A stretch of DNA of 64,000 nucleotides, taken from Allium sativum. Lineage: Eukaryota; Streptophyta; Magnoliopsida; Asparagales; Amaryllidaceae. The stretch spans positions 769,290,552 to 769,354,551 of the forward strand of contig CM060918.1 of NCBI GenBank assembly GCA_030737875.1, read 5' to 3'. This document shows, piece after piece, positions 1 to 12,534 of this stretch (position 1 is its first letter; the number at the start of each line of letters is the position of its first letter). The position numbers were made by a program, and so were the translations under genes. Under the pieces are notes generated by a model that was given only the letters and a program-made list of their open reading frames with translations, did not search any database and was not told the DNA's origin.

Positions 1-2894
1 AAATCATAAGTATCAATCATAGACGACATAAGCGCCCCATCCCACTATGTCGCCATAGAAGGCTCTACAAATAAAACCGCAAAGTCACGTATTGGAAGTT
101 GGATTTCCATCTGTGAACCGAGGCAAAAGACAGTCCTCTACCGATTCGAGACGCTCTAGCCCGTGTCTCAGGATCAGAGCTCGAGTGACCCTTGGATCAT
201 CAGGGCCGGTCCACCGATGTGGATTAAAATGTCTGAACACTGCGTTTCTCCGCCCTTTGGGGCGTCAATGAGCCAACAAATGACTCCATCGGCTTCACAT
301 AGTCACCGATATATCCGAGGCGCCTCGCAACAACAACAACCACATAAGTCAAACTCATCAGGGCGTGTAAAACCACTGACGCCACTTCTAGCTAGAAAGA
401 AACGCATGTCCTCCCTAAGGTCCTTCTCCTGTTTCTGGTTCACAACCGGGGTGTGAGGATCGTGAATCAACGCTACACAAAGATTTGCCACACATGCCGT
501 GCTTTGATCGTCAACCACAAGAATTTGCTTTTCAACAGAAGCCTTGATCAATTTCCACTTAGGCATGCCACACAGGCAATTCACTCCATGCGTTTGATAT
601 CCATCAATGTATAACCCCTGAGCTCATACGTCTCAGAGAAGGGCGTTAAGCAAGAGAATAAATTCTCCGCCATCAAACAGATATATATTTAATAATCACA
701 CAGAATAAAATCCAATGTCAGACACACAGTCCATTTACAAGTTCGTTATGGGTCTGAACGAAACCGGAGGCACCTAGTACCTCGCATATCCATCGATCTC
801 CAAGTACGTCTGGACGACCACCAACTGATTCCCTCCTCTTGGGTGTAGGCCCAATCAAGATCATCAGTGTTCACCCAAACGGCGTGAAGACCTCCGGTCT
901 TCGACCACCGTCTTCATCTTCGACTTATCGTCGTATCAGTTATTCAGAATGGGATAAACCCGGTCTTTCCGAATAACTCGCGTATATAATAAACAAGTGT
1001 TACACAAACACAACATACGCCTCATTCCAATTCATCAGTCACTAACCGTAAATTAGTAAGGGAACAATTCCCCAAATATTAACCCCGAAGGCCGAAACCA
1101 ACATCAGATCAATACCCAGGAAACCATTCATGTTAACTAATCTTCAGTTAGTTGCTAAACTTCACATTCTTAGGGATAGGTTCCCATTAATTTTGTCAGA
1201 GATAAATTCCTCAAATTTATTCTTTAATCTTCTTTTGAATATCGATTCAACTAGTCGGGATTAACGAACCTTACCGAAGTAATCATTTGTTTTAATTTTC
1301 CAATCCCAACCTATTCATCCCATGAAGTAAAACTGGTCATACTTCATATCTAACACCACGGCGTTATCGGTAAATTCAATTACCATTTCACGTTCAAATC
1401 TAATTAAAGATTTAACTATCGCCTGGAGCAAAACTGGTGATACTCCATTCTCGATCTTTTCAATCTAATTAAAGATTCATTAAAACTCCACTTAGTTCTA
1501 ATCTTTAACTGGGTTAAAGAACCAATGTCATTTAAAACACGGTTCACGATAAACCCACCTCACATTCCATTCTATTAGTCTCTAATCGTAAATTAGTAAG
1601 AGAACAGTTCCCTAAATATTAACCCCGAAGGCCGAAACCAACATCAGATCAATACCCAAGAAACCATTCAACTTATCTAATCTCCAGTTAGTTTCTGATT
1701 TTCTTAACTCGGTTGGGTCTAAGAACAATATTATTGAAGATACCGTTCATGACAACCCAAAATCACATTCAATTAATTATCGGGTTAAAGAACAAGTGTT
1801 ATTTAAAACACCGTTCACGATAAACCCAAAAATCAATTCAAATTCAATTTCAATTAAATTCCATTTAATTGGTACACTTCATTAAATCTAAATAAAAAGA
1901 TTCAATCTTTTTCTCAACTGGGTTTAAGAACAGTGTTAATGAAGAAACCATTCACGACAAACCCAAATCACATTTGATATTAAATACAAGGCTCTGAATA
2001 GAAAATATATCGGCTTATATTCAATATTAAATTCTACGACCAACAAATATCGTATTGGAAATAACGATATAAATATATCTTTCAAATTTCCAGAACAATA
2101 TCTGTATAATCATGAAATCCAACATCGAAATACTCCAAAGATGATTTCGATTCAAATCCATTCCAATTCATATATTGGAAACTTCTGGTAATTTTAAAAC
2201 CATTTCAAATTCAATTTATTTATTTAAAAATAAATAGAATTATAATTCTAGTTCAAAACTAGTTCATTTCGACAAAAATCTATTTTTATCTTTTCAAATA
2301 TGGAAAATGTCATCCCAATTCTTTCCAAATCATTTCTTATGATTTAACACAAATTGTCACTATTTTTAATAATTTTATCAAGGCCCGTACAGTCGATTTC
2401 CATCAACGGCCATCGAACTACACTTACAACGACCTTTTCCAAATTTGATTTGGACATAATTCCAAATCCAACCGTTAGATTTCAAATCTCTAATATCCAT
2501 TAGAAAGCTCTTTTCGATACGAACCCAACGGTTCCGGTTTTAGGAGAATCCGATGGTTAGATCTCCCGTAACATCAATTAGAAGTCAATGGTCGAAATTC
2601 GCGAACTGCCGCGGCGCGGCGCGTTCTATTTAGGCCATATTATATATATAATATATATATTATATATTTTGTCGATTCCCTTTCAAAACGTATTTTATAA
2701 ATTGTTTTCAAAACGATTTCAACTTCAAATTCAATTTCTAATCAAAACTGAACATTCCACATCATCGATATACAAATGATAATATTTTCAAAACGTTATA
2801 TTTTGAAATCACTTTCTTTTCTATATTCGTTATAAAAATGAATAAAATCGATATAAATATCTTTCACATCAAAATGGCGTCAATCTAATCAACA

Positions 2895-3020
2895 CGGCTT
2901 TTATTCAACACATGAATATTTATTCTATTCAACACATGAGTATTTATTTTATTCAACACATGAATATATTTTCTATTCCACACACGAATGTTATTCTATT
3001 CAACGCATGAATATTTATTT
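2895..3020. repeat. TTCAACACATGAATATTTA tandem units, copy A only
   Basis: Five diverged units of about 25-30 bp (ATTCAACACATGAATATT). At the equivalent place copies B and C have different short units (TTTCAAATATTC), so this part of the LTR is variable within the family. Confidence 0.8.
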
Positions 3021-3715
3021 TCTAAATTGAAATGAGGCCCAATCAATTACCATATAATGTTAATTATATGGATTTTCAACAACACATGTATATAATAGCA
3101 ACGATAAATAATCAACCATCATCCAGAGTGCACCACACAACTTCATAAGCATTAAATATAAATAATTAACGCTTACACAGTCTGTCAATCCATCGATTGA
3201 CATACAACTAAACAATCGGGATTAGTGTACGTCAAATATCATCCCAATACCCGTGTGGGGTTTCAAATCAACAAACACAGATTTTATTTGTGCAGTTGGC
3301 CGATGTGTAAAATTTATCTTCCCAATCAATATCAGTCAAATCAGTGTATATAAACAAATCATTCGATTTGTTTATAAATATTTATTTATTCATATACCCG
3401 TTAAAAATTATTTCTTTAACGATAAAATATTTTTAACTACATAAATATTTTATTTCATTTCACATCACATAATTAATTTTCACCACTACAAACAATCAAA
3501 CATACAAGCCATCCATGGTCTGTGGACGACGGGTGTCGGGTGCTATTAAGCACCGTCTGCATCCTAATATATATTTTAACTAGGAAAGAATATTTAAAGT
3601 GAGAAATTCTCAACGACCAGCTAAACCAAACGCCATGATTCTTCATATGTAAAATCTTCGTCGTGCTCGTCTTTCATCACTTTCATCGTCCGTAGCCACT
3701 ACATATATAGAAATC

Positions 3716-3975
3716 ACATTTTTATATTGTTGCTATTTATATAAAAATCACATTTTTATAATCGCTCTATATGGATAAAAATCACATTTTTATACCGCCA
3801 CTATATAAATAAAAATTCTATTTTTACACCGCTACTATATAGATAAAAATTCTATTTTTACACCGCTACTATATAGATAAAAATTCTATTTTTACATCGC
3901 TACTATATAGATAAAAATTCTATTTTTACACCGCTACTATATAGATAAAAATTCTATTTTTATTCTTCTCACTAT
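3716..3975. repeat. Array of A/T palindromes with 34-bp period (copy A)
   Basis: AAAAATTCTATTTTT or AAAAATCACATTTTT recurs about nine times. From 3800 to 3965 the spacing is a regular 34 bp with CCGCTACTATATAG between units. Copies B (39715-40070) and C (46845-47190) hold irregular arrays of the same AAAAATNNNATTTTT form. Confidence 0.85.
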
Positions 3976-5505
3976 ATAAAAATCCTATTTTTTCTATTTG
4001 ATTAACTATATAAAAATCCTATCCTTTTCTATTTGATTAACTATATAAAAATCTGACCTTTTCTATTTGATTAACTATATAAAAATCCGACCTTTTTTAT
4101 TTGATTAATTATAAAAAAATCCGACCTTTTCTATTTGATATTATACACATAAAAATCCTAATTTTGATTTTGAAATAGGAAATAAATAAATAAAAACTTA
4201 CATTGCATCATTGGAATAGAAGGGGGTTTCTAGGTGTGAACAGTGGAGGAGGGTGGCTGCTATCGGCTCGCAGGGGGTGTCGGCGGCGCTGGATAACTGG
4301 AGGAGGTGGAGGTGGCGATTGTGGTCGCCGTAGGTGGGTGGCGCGCTCAGGAGGCCAATGGCGGCTCAGTAGGCGGTGCGAACTCGAATGGGGTGCGGGG
4401 GGTTTTCGGGTCTGCGAGAGGGGGCTCGTGTTGATCGCAAAGGAGGAGGGGGGATTTCCACCTCGCCGGAGGCGACGGCTCTTGCCCCGGGGGAGGGGGG
4501 GTGGACGCAATCGAAGGAAAAAGGGGGGCAGCGGGTTACGGGTTTAGTTAGTTTTTTTTCTCTAATTCGAGTTTGACTTTTTAGATGAAAGAAAAAGGGG
4601 GGAGGATATATATTATTTTATTCAATTAACTTCAAAAAGTAACTTTTTATTTTGACCTCGAAATCGAACCCAACGACTATCGCCCATAGCTAATTACCCT
4701 CATTCCGAACACAATGGGATAGGTATCGCAAGCTGATTCGATCGTTTCGATCAGTTTCCGTCACAATCAAAATATAACTCTATATATTGAATTTGAACGC
4801 ACATTTTATTTTACCGGGGCCACATACTAACTAGAAAAATTACCAAAATATATTTTCTAGCTTCATATTGACGATACGGTCCTAAAAATAATAATTTCAT
4901 CGAATTCTGAGACCGTTTGAAAAATGGCCATTTTCGAGTCGATTAAAACCAACTGAAACTGGTCAAACGTGTTTTCCTTTGCCACGCTAACATATTGATT
5001 CGAAAAATTACGAATTTTGAAACCTAGCAATAACTTGACATCCCAGATCCAACAAAAGTGGTTTCGTCGAAAACCGAGGTCGTTTGCAAAATTTCCATTT
5101 TAAGGGCCTGAATTCCATAGCGACTATTCTGAATTTTCAACTGGACATAACTTTTTATTTCCGCTATGAAATTTTAATTTCTCTGATTCGTTGGAAAGAT
5201 ATTCACAACTAGATTCTAATATTTTTAGTTTCGCTAAAATCCGGTTTATTTTGCACTCGGTACATTCATTTGAATTTTGAAATCGAAATTTCAAACTACC
5301 GCGCCATTTTCAATTCCTTTTATAATTATAAATAATTATTTATATTCTAACGACGACCTATATAAATATATACATTCTAATTCTATTCAAAATAAATTTC
5401 TCGTCGTTATTATTTAAAATATTTCATTTTAAATAATCAAAATCCGTCAAAATCGCCAAAATAAAATTTTTAAATTGGCTCAGATTTCCGTGTTGTTACA
5501 GATTT

Positions 5506-6232
5506 TGAGCCACCTCGGTGTAGAGCGGGATTCTTTTCTCTATTTTCTTTGTTTCTAGCTGCTACTTTCTATTGAATTTGATACATGATGATGTAAAATA
5601 ATGCAATCAATGTTATAAATATGAATACTATCATTAAATCTTACTTTAGCTTCTTTTGTGTCCCAGTACTTTTGAAAGTCTGTCCAAACATCATCACTCA
5701 TAAACTGAGGCTTTTTTCTATATTTATTGGCTCTAGAAATCGTCTCTCGATAATTCTTGCGCATCTTCATATTCCAATAACTCAAAAAGGTAGGCATGTC
5801 AACACGTACGACAGCCTGCATATTACATTTATTTTTAATTATTCCTGATATATTAATTTTTAATATTAGTATAAAAAATACTTACCAATAAATTGGCTAA
5901 AATGATATTCTTAATATGTGCTGGGATACTATCCCAATGCGGCCAAGCACCCTGCATTCTACTTATGTAAGACTGCCTAGATACTTCTAAAATGAACTCC
6001 GATGGCTCAATCTCAAATTCCCTGTGTAGATGTTAATATAAATATTTCATATATTTTAAATAATCTAAATTGAAATAAATTTGAACATTTACCCGGCACT
6101 CTTCGGAACAATCTCCGCAACTCGGCGAAGATCTGGCACTGAACTGCTCGGACCTACTCCTGATCCTGCTCCAGGAGATGGTGAAGGAGTAGGCTGAGAT
6201 GTACTCCTCGTTCGTCGTCTATCGCCAGACAT
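5506..6232 (-). pseudogene. TnpA-like CACTA protein (Transposase_24 family), four visible exons, interrupted by LTR
   Basis: A phase-consistent minus-strand model can be drawn. Exon 1 is 6232-6093 (ATG at 6232, Ser/Pro-rich start MSGDRRRTRS), exon 2 is 6021-5886, exon 3 is 5815-5645 and exon 4 is 5568-5506. Junctions are GT...AG: donors GTAAAT, GTAAGT and GTAAGA, acceptors ACAG, GCAG and ATAG. Exon 3 carries the family motif MSDDVWTDFQKYW, and exon 4 continues with NKENREKNPALHRGGSKS, both typical of the plant Transposase_24 (Ptta/En/Spm) family, whose products bind subterminal repeats during CACTA transposition. I see no stop or frameshift in the 170 or so visible codons. The gene is broken only by the giant LTR, which entered after the SKS codons. 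The C-terminal part is outside the window. Confidence 0.8.
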
Positions 6233-6468
6233 ATTTGTTACAACCATATAATGTGCATACAAAATAACTTGAATTATTAACATTAGTCATCATTATCATA
6301 ACATAAATCGTAAATGAGACGAACAATACTGCATAACATACATAGTCAACATTATCATTACATAAATCATACTAGTACAGAACGTAAGTAAATTCATAGC
6401 TAAGATCAATCAACATCATTATTATTACATAGCTCAGAATAGTACATAAATAACATAAGTACATAATA

Positions 6469-9400
6469 TCAGTCTTCATCATATTCGGATCCAGACTCGG
6501 TCTCATACTCTATATCGTTTTCATCAGTACTTACGAATGCATCTACTAATACATTCGCTTCATCATTCAACGACCCAACATCAATGTCATCAGCTATTAT
6601 TATTTCAGTATTTGGCTCAAAATCCGCTTGATACGTTGCTTCGTCTGGAATATTATTTCCATCAAATGTAAATCCTGCTTTTGTTTTAAAAACAGTCCAC
6701 CAATCTTCTTTATCTTTTTTTAAGGATGGATAAGGAGCAAAATAAACTTATAATGCTTGCTTGGCTAACACAAAAGGATCATACTTATAGTAATGAGACG
6801 TATGCCTTATTCGATTAGCTTATAATCTTTGTGCACATTGATTCCAGAACCAGGAACATTGCTAAGCCAGTTGCATTTGAATAGATAAACTTTCTCTATG
6901 GGATGAACATAATATGTCAACTCTACAACTTGCGTTAAGATGCCGTAAAAATCTTTTATATGCTTCTCTGGATCATCACTCCCTTTGACAAATACACCGT
7001 TGTTATACGTTAATTTTTCAGCTCCCTAGTCATTGGTGTTGAATTTAAATCCATTGACAAAGTATATTGGATAAGTTTTGACATTTCTTTTTGGTCCGAT
7101 AGCAAGATGTCGTAATCCTTTGTTAACTAAACAGTTTTTCAGATTATGAACATAGTCTGAAAACCATCGAGTGAATTCTGTACTGAGATCACTAGATGGA
7201 TGTTGTGATTCGTAGATATTGCATATATGTGTTATGTTCATTTTTTTATTAATAGAGACAAATAAATGTATATATACATATAATTGAATTGTACATGAAT
7301 TTAGTATTACCTGACAAACGGTGCAACTTCCACACAATTTAACAGAATATTTGTGTGTGCCACATTGTAGTCTTTATCGCTTAACCATATTTCCACACTT
7401 TTTCCTGCAGGTCTTTCGTGTGGTCTAAAAATAGATAACATTGTTTGAGAAGACTCCTGCTCAACGACTTGTTCATTACGGGGAACAGTTACAAAAGACA
7501 AGTTCACATCTTCACTAAAGTAATGAGAAAAAAAAAATGAGGCTTCTTCTTCAAGGTGCGATTTGCAAATCGAACCTTCTACTCGAGTTTTTTGCTTAAT
7601 TTTCTTCTTCAAATGATTCAAGTACCTATAATAAGATTAATTTAATTTATATGTTGGTACAATAATCTAAGTTGTAATCTATCACGATTATTGAAATTAT
7701 ATATAAAATTACCTCTCGAACGGATACATCCATCCATACTGCACTGGACCTCGAAGAAGTGCTTCGGATGGAAGATGAATAGGTAAATGATCCATTACAT
7801 TAAAAAACCAGGTGGAAATATTTTCTTGAGTTTGCATATCAGTACAGGGATTTCTAGTTCAAGCTTACGTAGACGGTCCTTTAACGTCGTTGAACAAAGT
7901 TGTTTATAAAACAAACTTAATTCTGTTATAACACTCCAGATTTTTGTAGGCAACAGTTCCTTGAAAACCACAGGTAAAAAGTATTCCATCATGATATGGC
8001 AATCATGGCTTTTCATTCCACTCAATTTAATGTTTTAAAAGTCCATACATCTACGGAGGTTTGAAGAAATCCCATCAGGACATCGTAATCCTTCCACCCA
8101 CTTTAGCACGAGTTTTACTTGTCTGTTGTCTAGCTCATAGCATGCTTTAGGTTTTTTATTTTCGTCATACAAGTGCAGCTCAGGCCGTTTATAAAAATGC
8201 AATAGATCGCGTCTTGAATTCGCATCGTCTTTGGTTTTACCCTTTACGTTCAAAACTGTATTAAAAACCTTATCAAAAACATTTTTTCATTATGCATCAC
8301 GTCAATATTATGTCTAAGTTTTAGATTTTTCCAGTAAGGTAACTCACAAAATATATTTTGTTTGCACCGATTATGAATGTTCGATTTACATGGAATTTCA
8401 ACCTGCTCTCCAGTTTCATGTATCTTTGGGTACTCACTTACAACTTCACATATCTCTTCACTTGTCCAAACTTTAGGCGATAGCATAGTCTCTACTCTGT
8501 TAGCTTTAATGTTCTTTTTATCCGTTCTAAATTTATTATTAATATGGAGAAAACAGCGATGACAGTCAAACCAAGATTTTTTTTTTCCCATACTTTAATG
8601 AAAATACCTGTGTCTCCTTCATACAATGAGGACAAGCTAGACGTCCAGCAGTGCTCCAACCTGAAAGCATGCCATACGCGGGAAAATCACTAATAGTCCA
8701 TAATACAGAAGCAAACATACGAAAATTTCTTTTTCTCGAAATGTCGTATGTTTCGACTCCTTCATGCCACAGTGTTTTCAACTCTTCAATCAACGGTTGT
8801 AGATAAACATCAATTCCTTGTGTCGGATCATCGGGACCAGGGACGACAACTGGGGGTAAGTTATAAGGAGAAACAATGATAGGCCATGATGAATATTTAC
8901 TACAAAACTGAGAAAATGGCGAAAATCCATCCGTGCATAAACCGAGCCTAACATTACGGCTCTCGGCAGCAAATTTAGGATAAGTCCTATCAAAGTGTTT
9001 CCATGCTTCACCATCAGACGGATGTATCATAGTTCCTTCTTCTGATGTTCTCATGCTATGCCATCACATATGACACGCTGTAGCAGAAGATGCATATAGC
9101 CGTTGAAATATGGGGGTTATGTGTAGATTATGCATTCTTTTATACGGAACTTCTTTTCCTTTCTTTTTCCTTGGTTTATATCTATCTTCGTTGCAAAATT
9201 TGCATTTTCTACGGTGAGCGTCTTCTTTTCAATACAACATGCAACCTTTAACACATGTATCTATCTTATGATATGGTAGTCCAAATGCAGACATAACTTT
9301 TTTCACTTTATAATGACTATCGCACATCAAATTATTGGGCGGCATATGTCGTTTTGCAGTTTGTACAATTGCTGTAAATGCAGCTTCTGTAAGATTGAAT

Positions 9401-9938
9401 TTTGGTTTCATAGTGATGAATTCGGCGGTTACAGACAATTCAGTTCCGCTTGTACACCCTTCCCACAATGGCCTCTTAGCAGAATTCAATAAGTTATTAA
9501 AAAAATTCGCTTTCGCCGTTGGTTCTTCAATATTTCCAGTCTCATCATCACCTTGCTCACTGTTAAGAAACATCGATTGTGCTGCATGTTGCACCATATT
9601 TTCTATCGGATTCGGCATTGTATTATCGTTCATCATTGTACTATCATTCGTCCTCTACCACTACAGGGTTAGACGTAGGTCGAACAAGTTCTCCATGACG
9701 ATCCCATAAGTGATAATTCGACACAAAACCAAATTTATACATTTGTACTTCTACTACATCTGGCTTCCAATGCTTCAGATGTCTGCACTTACTACACGGA
9801 CAACGAATGTCTACGTTACTCCGATTATTAGATTTAGCGAATCTATTGAACTCCATTACAAAAATGTTCCTTTATCGACCCTTTCTTACCGGTTTGGGGT
9901 TGATACATCCAACTGCGATTACGAAAATAATCGAACAT
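6469..9938 (-). pseudogene. TnpD/TNP2-type CACTA transposase, decayed
   Basis: This is the catalytic CACTA transposase gene. From the N-terminus (about 9938): a transposase-associated domain with RCPCSKC, a linker ending in HKIDTCVKGCMLY (near 9240), the transposase_21 core (9054-8250) with SPYNLPPVVVPGP, DFPAYGMLSGW and RLACPHC, a DUF4218 region (8025-7307) with MKSHDCHIMM and KKIFPPGF, a DUF4216-like region (7337-7026) with YFVNGFKF, and an acidic tail ending in the stop at 6469-6471. It is a pseudogene. A frameshift lies near 9860, one in the T run near 8580 (between KYGKKK and SWFDCHRCF), another in an A run near 8285 (before NVFDKVF), and there is an in-frame TAA between MDF and NIKLSGMKSHDC near 8034. 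Introns separate some blocks, for example around 7625-7710. Similar intact genes encode proteins of roughly 1000 residues. Confidence 0.9.
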
Positions 9939-10093
9939 TTTCCTGATTTGCAACAAATATGTTAGAAAGTTCGACCAAACATAACACTTTATACTATTTT
10001 AAATCTTGTAAAATTTCATTTATAACTATTGCATATTTTCGATTTTTTGGTTTATTTCTTTTTTACTTTGACGGTCGGTCTACCTACTTCCCA
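9939..10093. other. Upstream region of TnpD, no gene seen
   Basis: AT-rich DNA between the presumed TnpD start and the palindrome. It should hold the TnpD leader or promoter, but I cannot point to a TATA box with confidence. Confidence 0.4.
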
Positions 10094-10295
10094 TTACAAA
10101 TATAATAACGTAAACATATTTTATAAATCATTTCAGGTTAAACGGTTCAACAAAATTTCAGCAGCACTTCCCTTTGGTCCCTGTATCGTACACAAATGCG
10201 TGTACACAGGGAACAAAAAGAAGTGTCATTGAAACTTTGTCAACCGTTTAAACTGAAATGATTTATAAAATATGCTTACGTTATTATATTTGTAA
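10094..10295. repeat. 202-bp near-perfect palindrome inside CACTA 1
   Basis: The left arm starts TTACAAATATAATAACG at 10094 and the right arm ends in its reverse complement at 10295. The complementarity continues through TCCCTGT / ACAGGGA to a centre near 10194, where GTACACAAATGCGTGTAC forms a small inner palindrome, so almost no loop remains. Mismatches are scattered, for example around 10150-10180. It lies just upstream of the TnpD start. It may be a fold-back MITE nested in the element or an element-specific hairpin locus. No clear target duplication flanks it. Confidence 0.85.
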
Positions 10296-11390
10296 CTTGT
10301 CCAATACTAGAACAAATCCAACAAATATTGTATCAGATGAATATAAATTTCTGTTTTGTGTAAAAACGAATGCCCATATAAGAATCATATACAACACTTG
10401 TCGGACGGGGCCAAATTTATTTAAGGGGTTCACATAAGTAGTCAAAAAAACATTCAATCTAAGTTTAAACCAAAAAATAATACAAATGAAAAAAGCTCCT
10501 TAACTGCTCCTAGTGCCTTTTTCCGTCTACGCTCGCGTGTTAACTAAATAGCGTCTATATGTACTTTCAATTTGTAAAATAACATGACAATGACAATTAT
10601 GAAGTATAAATTAGTTTTAGTTACTTTTAGTTTAAAGTTATAAATTATGAAGTTAATTAGTTTCAATTTTTAAAAGATAAACTAAGCTTTCAATTTTGTT
10701 AGTATTATAGCAACAAATTCGTCAACTTTATTTTGTTAATATTATAGCAACAAACTAAGCTTCCAAGTTTGTCAATTTTTGTTAATATTACAACAACAAT
10801 TTTTTTTTTGGGAATATTGCAAATGCATTCTTCAAATTTGTTTGGACCGACTATTATAGCATTCGATGGTGACATAATTAACAGTGCATGCAAGCATAGA
10901 GGGTCATCATTACATCATTTCATTAGTCATAATCAAGTTACTACCGCTAAACAATCACATTTACTTCATTTTTTCTCAAATGATCCTACAACACAATCAA
11001 CGTAAACTCAATTATATACATGATAATCGTCGTTTTCATACTCCTAAATCAAACACATATGTGATAATCAACGATTTCAACCTCCTAATCAATTCAATTT
11101 ATTCCCAAATCAATGTATAACAATATCGACATCATATGCATCTCACAACACAACCAATTTCATACCCATAAACAATCAATTTAAAACCCCATATAAACAT
11201 ACAAAACAACCCTAAATAATCCTAATTAAACATAGAATAGGAATTAGAAATCATACCGGAGCAATTTGAGAAGATGAAATCAAGTTTTGGATGAAGAAAT
11301 CGGATGATTGGGGGGAGGGGGGGGGGGGGCGACGGCAACATTTTTTTTTTTTTAACTGATTTGGAGAAGAAGGCTACAGTGGAAATAATG
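10296..11390. other. 5' non-coding region of CACTA 1
   Basis: No coding sequence can be supported. 10676-10800 contains two diverged units sharing ACTAAGCTT, TTTGTTA and ATTATAGCAACAA. 11311-11330 is a G-rich run and 11341-11352 a T run. These lie between TnpD and the terminus, where CACTA elements usually keep promoter and subterminal binding sites. Confidence 0.5.
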
Positions 11391-11473
11391 CTTCAGGTCG
11401 AACGACGGCTAGCGACGGCCGGTTTTTTAGCCGCCGCCCCCTCTCGTTGCAAATTGAAGCCTCTCTTGTAGTG
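11391..11473 (-). repeat. Terminal and subterminal region of CACTA 1
   Basis: Read on the minus strand this begins CACTACAAGAGAGGCTTC and runs into a GC-rich stretch with repeated CGNCGGC units (CCGGCCGTCGCTAGCCGTCG). CACTACAAG is the conserved outer end of plant CACTA elements. The mate terminus is not in the window. The three bases after 11473 (ATG) would be the 3-bp target duplication. Confidence 0.85.
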
Positions 11474-11730
11474 ATGTATATGCTAATTAAGCGATGAGTG
11501 CCATGCATGGTTAATAGCTGGGAAAATTGCTGCGCATGAAGTCTAGAAAAAAGTGTACTATTAACTGTTCACATCAGGCTTGGGATTCGGTCATTATATT
11601 CACATAATAAATTGAAAACACTGCGTTGTACATAGTTATTGTAAGATAACATCAAATTGTATTAACATATAACAAACAAAAATAAATCACGCAGATGAAA
11701 TTTTAGATATACGAAGGGAGTTTAATGTCT

Positions 11731-12364
11731 GCTACACATCTTCAACATCATTTGCACGAAGAATTTTCTTCTGAGGTTTGCTGAGATGTTTGGAAATTGT
11801 CTTTGTGGCTGGTGCATCCTGTTCAGTATCCTATAAGTTATAGATAACGGTTTATACATAAACGAGGAGGCAAATTTAAACTCATAAGCTGCTAATTAAT
11901 ATTATTTTTGTGTATGGGCACTTACGTTTATTACAATTCCCTGGCGTTGGCATTTACGTCCACCCAGCATAAATGTTTGAATCTTCAACGTTTCCTTGTC
12001 CGTAAGCTCCTCATCCTGTCCAGTTTGTTGCAGCATATAAAAAATGTGGGTAAAAGTATGGTTGAAGTTAGTATGAAAAATCACCTGATAGATAAATTTT
12101 TTCCCCGTCATCCTGTGCTAGTCGTTGATTCTCTGTTGTACTGTTTTGTAATCGCTCATCAACAGCCTGTTAGCATGTTTGATATATAAGCAATGAGATG
12201 GACATCGTGGTGTTTAAAAGATAGCAATGATTATGTTTTCATTAGTAGACAGAATATGTGTCCAGCTAATTTACCTGTTTCGGATGTTCAGTGCTAACCA
12301 AGTCAGTAGACTTCTTTATTACTCTTCTTGCAGTCAAGAAGGTATCAGGATTGTTAATGTCGTA
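11731..12364 (-). CDS. 3' exons of an unidentified spliced gene
   Basis: Four consecutive minus-strand open segments are bounded by splice-like signals. One lies at about 12364-12280 (acceptor TTTTAG, donor GTAAAT), one at about 12165-12080 (acceptor ACAG, donor GTGATT), one at about 12018-11930 (donor GTAAGT) and a last one at about 11831-11731 ending in TAG. Translations include PDTFLTARRVIKKSTDL, DEELTDKETLKIQTFMLGG and SKHLSKPQKKILRAND. The products are polar and charged with no transmembrane segment. I do not recognise the family. It could be the 3' end of a real host gene running from about 16.3 kb, or a captured fragment. Exon edges are approximate and the continuity between segments is inferred. 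Confidence 0.35.
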
Positions 12365-12506
12365 GTTGGTTGGACGAAACTAAAATACAGACTTTTGGAA
12401 AATATTTTCAATTTTAGCTGGTCCATTTTCCTGTTTTCCAAAAAAAAAAAAAAAAAAAGGTTTATTGAAAATGAGTTTATATTAGTTATAAGACTGTAAA
12501 GAGTGT

Positions 12507-12534
12507 TGGATATCACTAAAAGGGGAAATGTGCT
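12507..12534 (+). repeat. 28-bp repeat, unit 1
   Basis: GGATATCACTAAAAGGGG followed by AAATGTGCTG occurs here and again near 15165. Just after it, GTGGATGAAATGATCTTCAA appears here, while the second site has nearly the same 20 bases in reverse complement. Confidence 0.8.

Larger units (their letters stand above)
1..5500 (-). repeat. Giant LTR, copy A (partial, cut by window start)
   Basis: This stretch matches the two 6.1-kb LTRs at 35363-41447 and 42476-48592. Position 1 corresponds to base 36033, so about 670 bp of the LTR lies outside the window. Read on the minus strand it begins TGTAACAACACGG at 5500, the expected 5' TG of an LTR. The next plus-strand bases (GATTT, 5501-5505) belong to a CACTA exon, so this is an outer edge, and no polypurine tract follows it. 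It is visibly more diverged from the other two copies than they are from each other. It contains the same landmarks: a splice-donor-like GTAAGT (complement of 4196-4201), a GC-rich block (about 4205-4510), an A/T-rich TATA-like stretch near 4588-4625, four stem-loop repeats (1511-1964) and a palindrome array (3716-3975). It is a solo LTR or the 5' LTR of an element extending left. Confidence 0.85.
5501..11473 (-). mobile_element. CACTA/EnSpm DNA transposon 1, left end lost under giant LTR
   Basis: The right terminus reads CTTGTAGTG at 11465-11473, so on the minus strand it starts CACTACAAG, the CACTA terminal signature. Behind it lie a TnpD/TNP2-type gene (6469-9938) and then a TnpA-like gene (5506-6232), both on the minus strand and in the usual CACTA order. 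The left terminus is not in the window because a giant LTR interrupts the fourth visible TnpA exon at 5500. The remainder of the element should lie beyond that insertion. The coding assignments rest on recognisable domains; the exact family is not determined. Confidence 0.9.

Noticed and set aside
4203..4576. Gly/Arg/Pro-rich reading frames in the GC-rich block of the giant LTR (also 40151-40506 and 47347-47643)
   Set aside because: The frames are not conserved between copies A and B/C although the flanks are, and composition alone explains the lack of stops.
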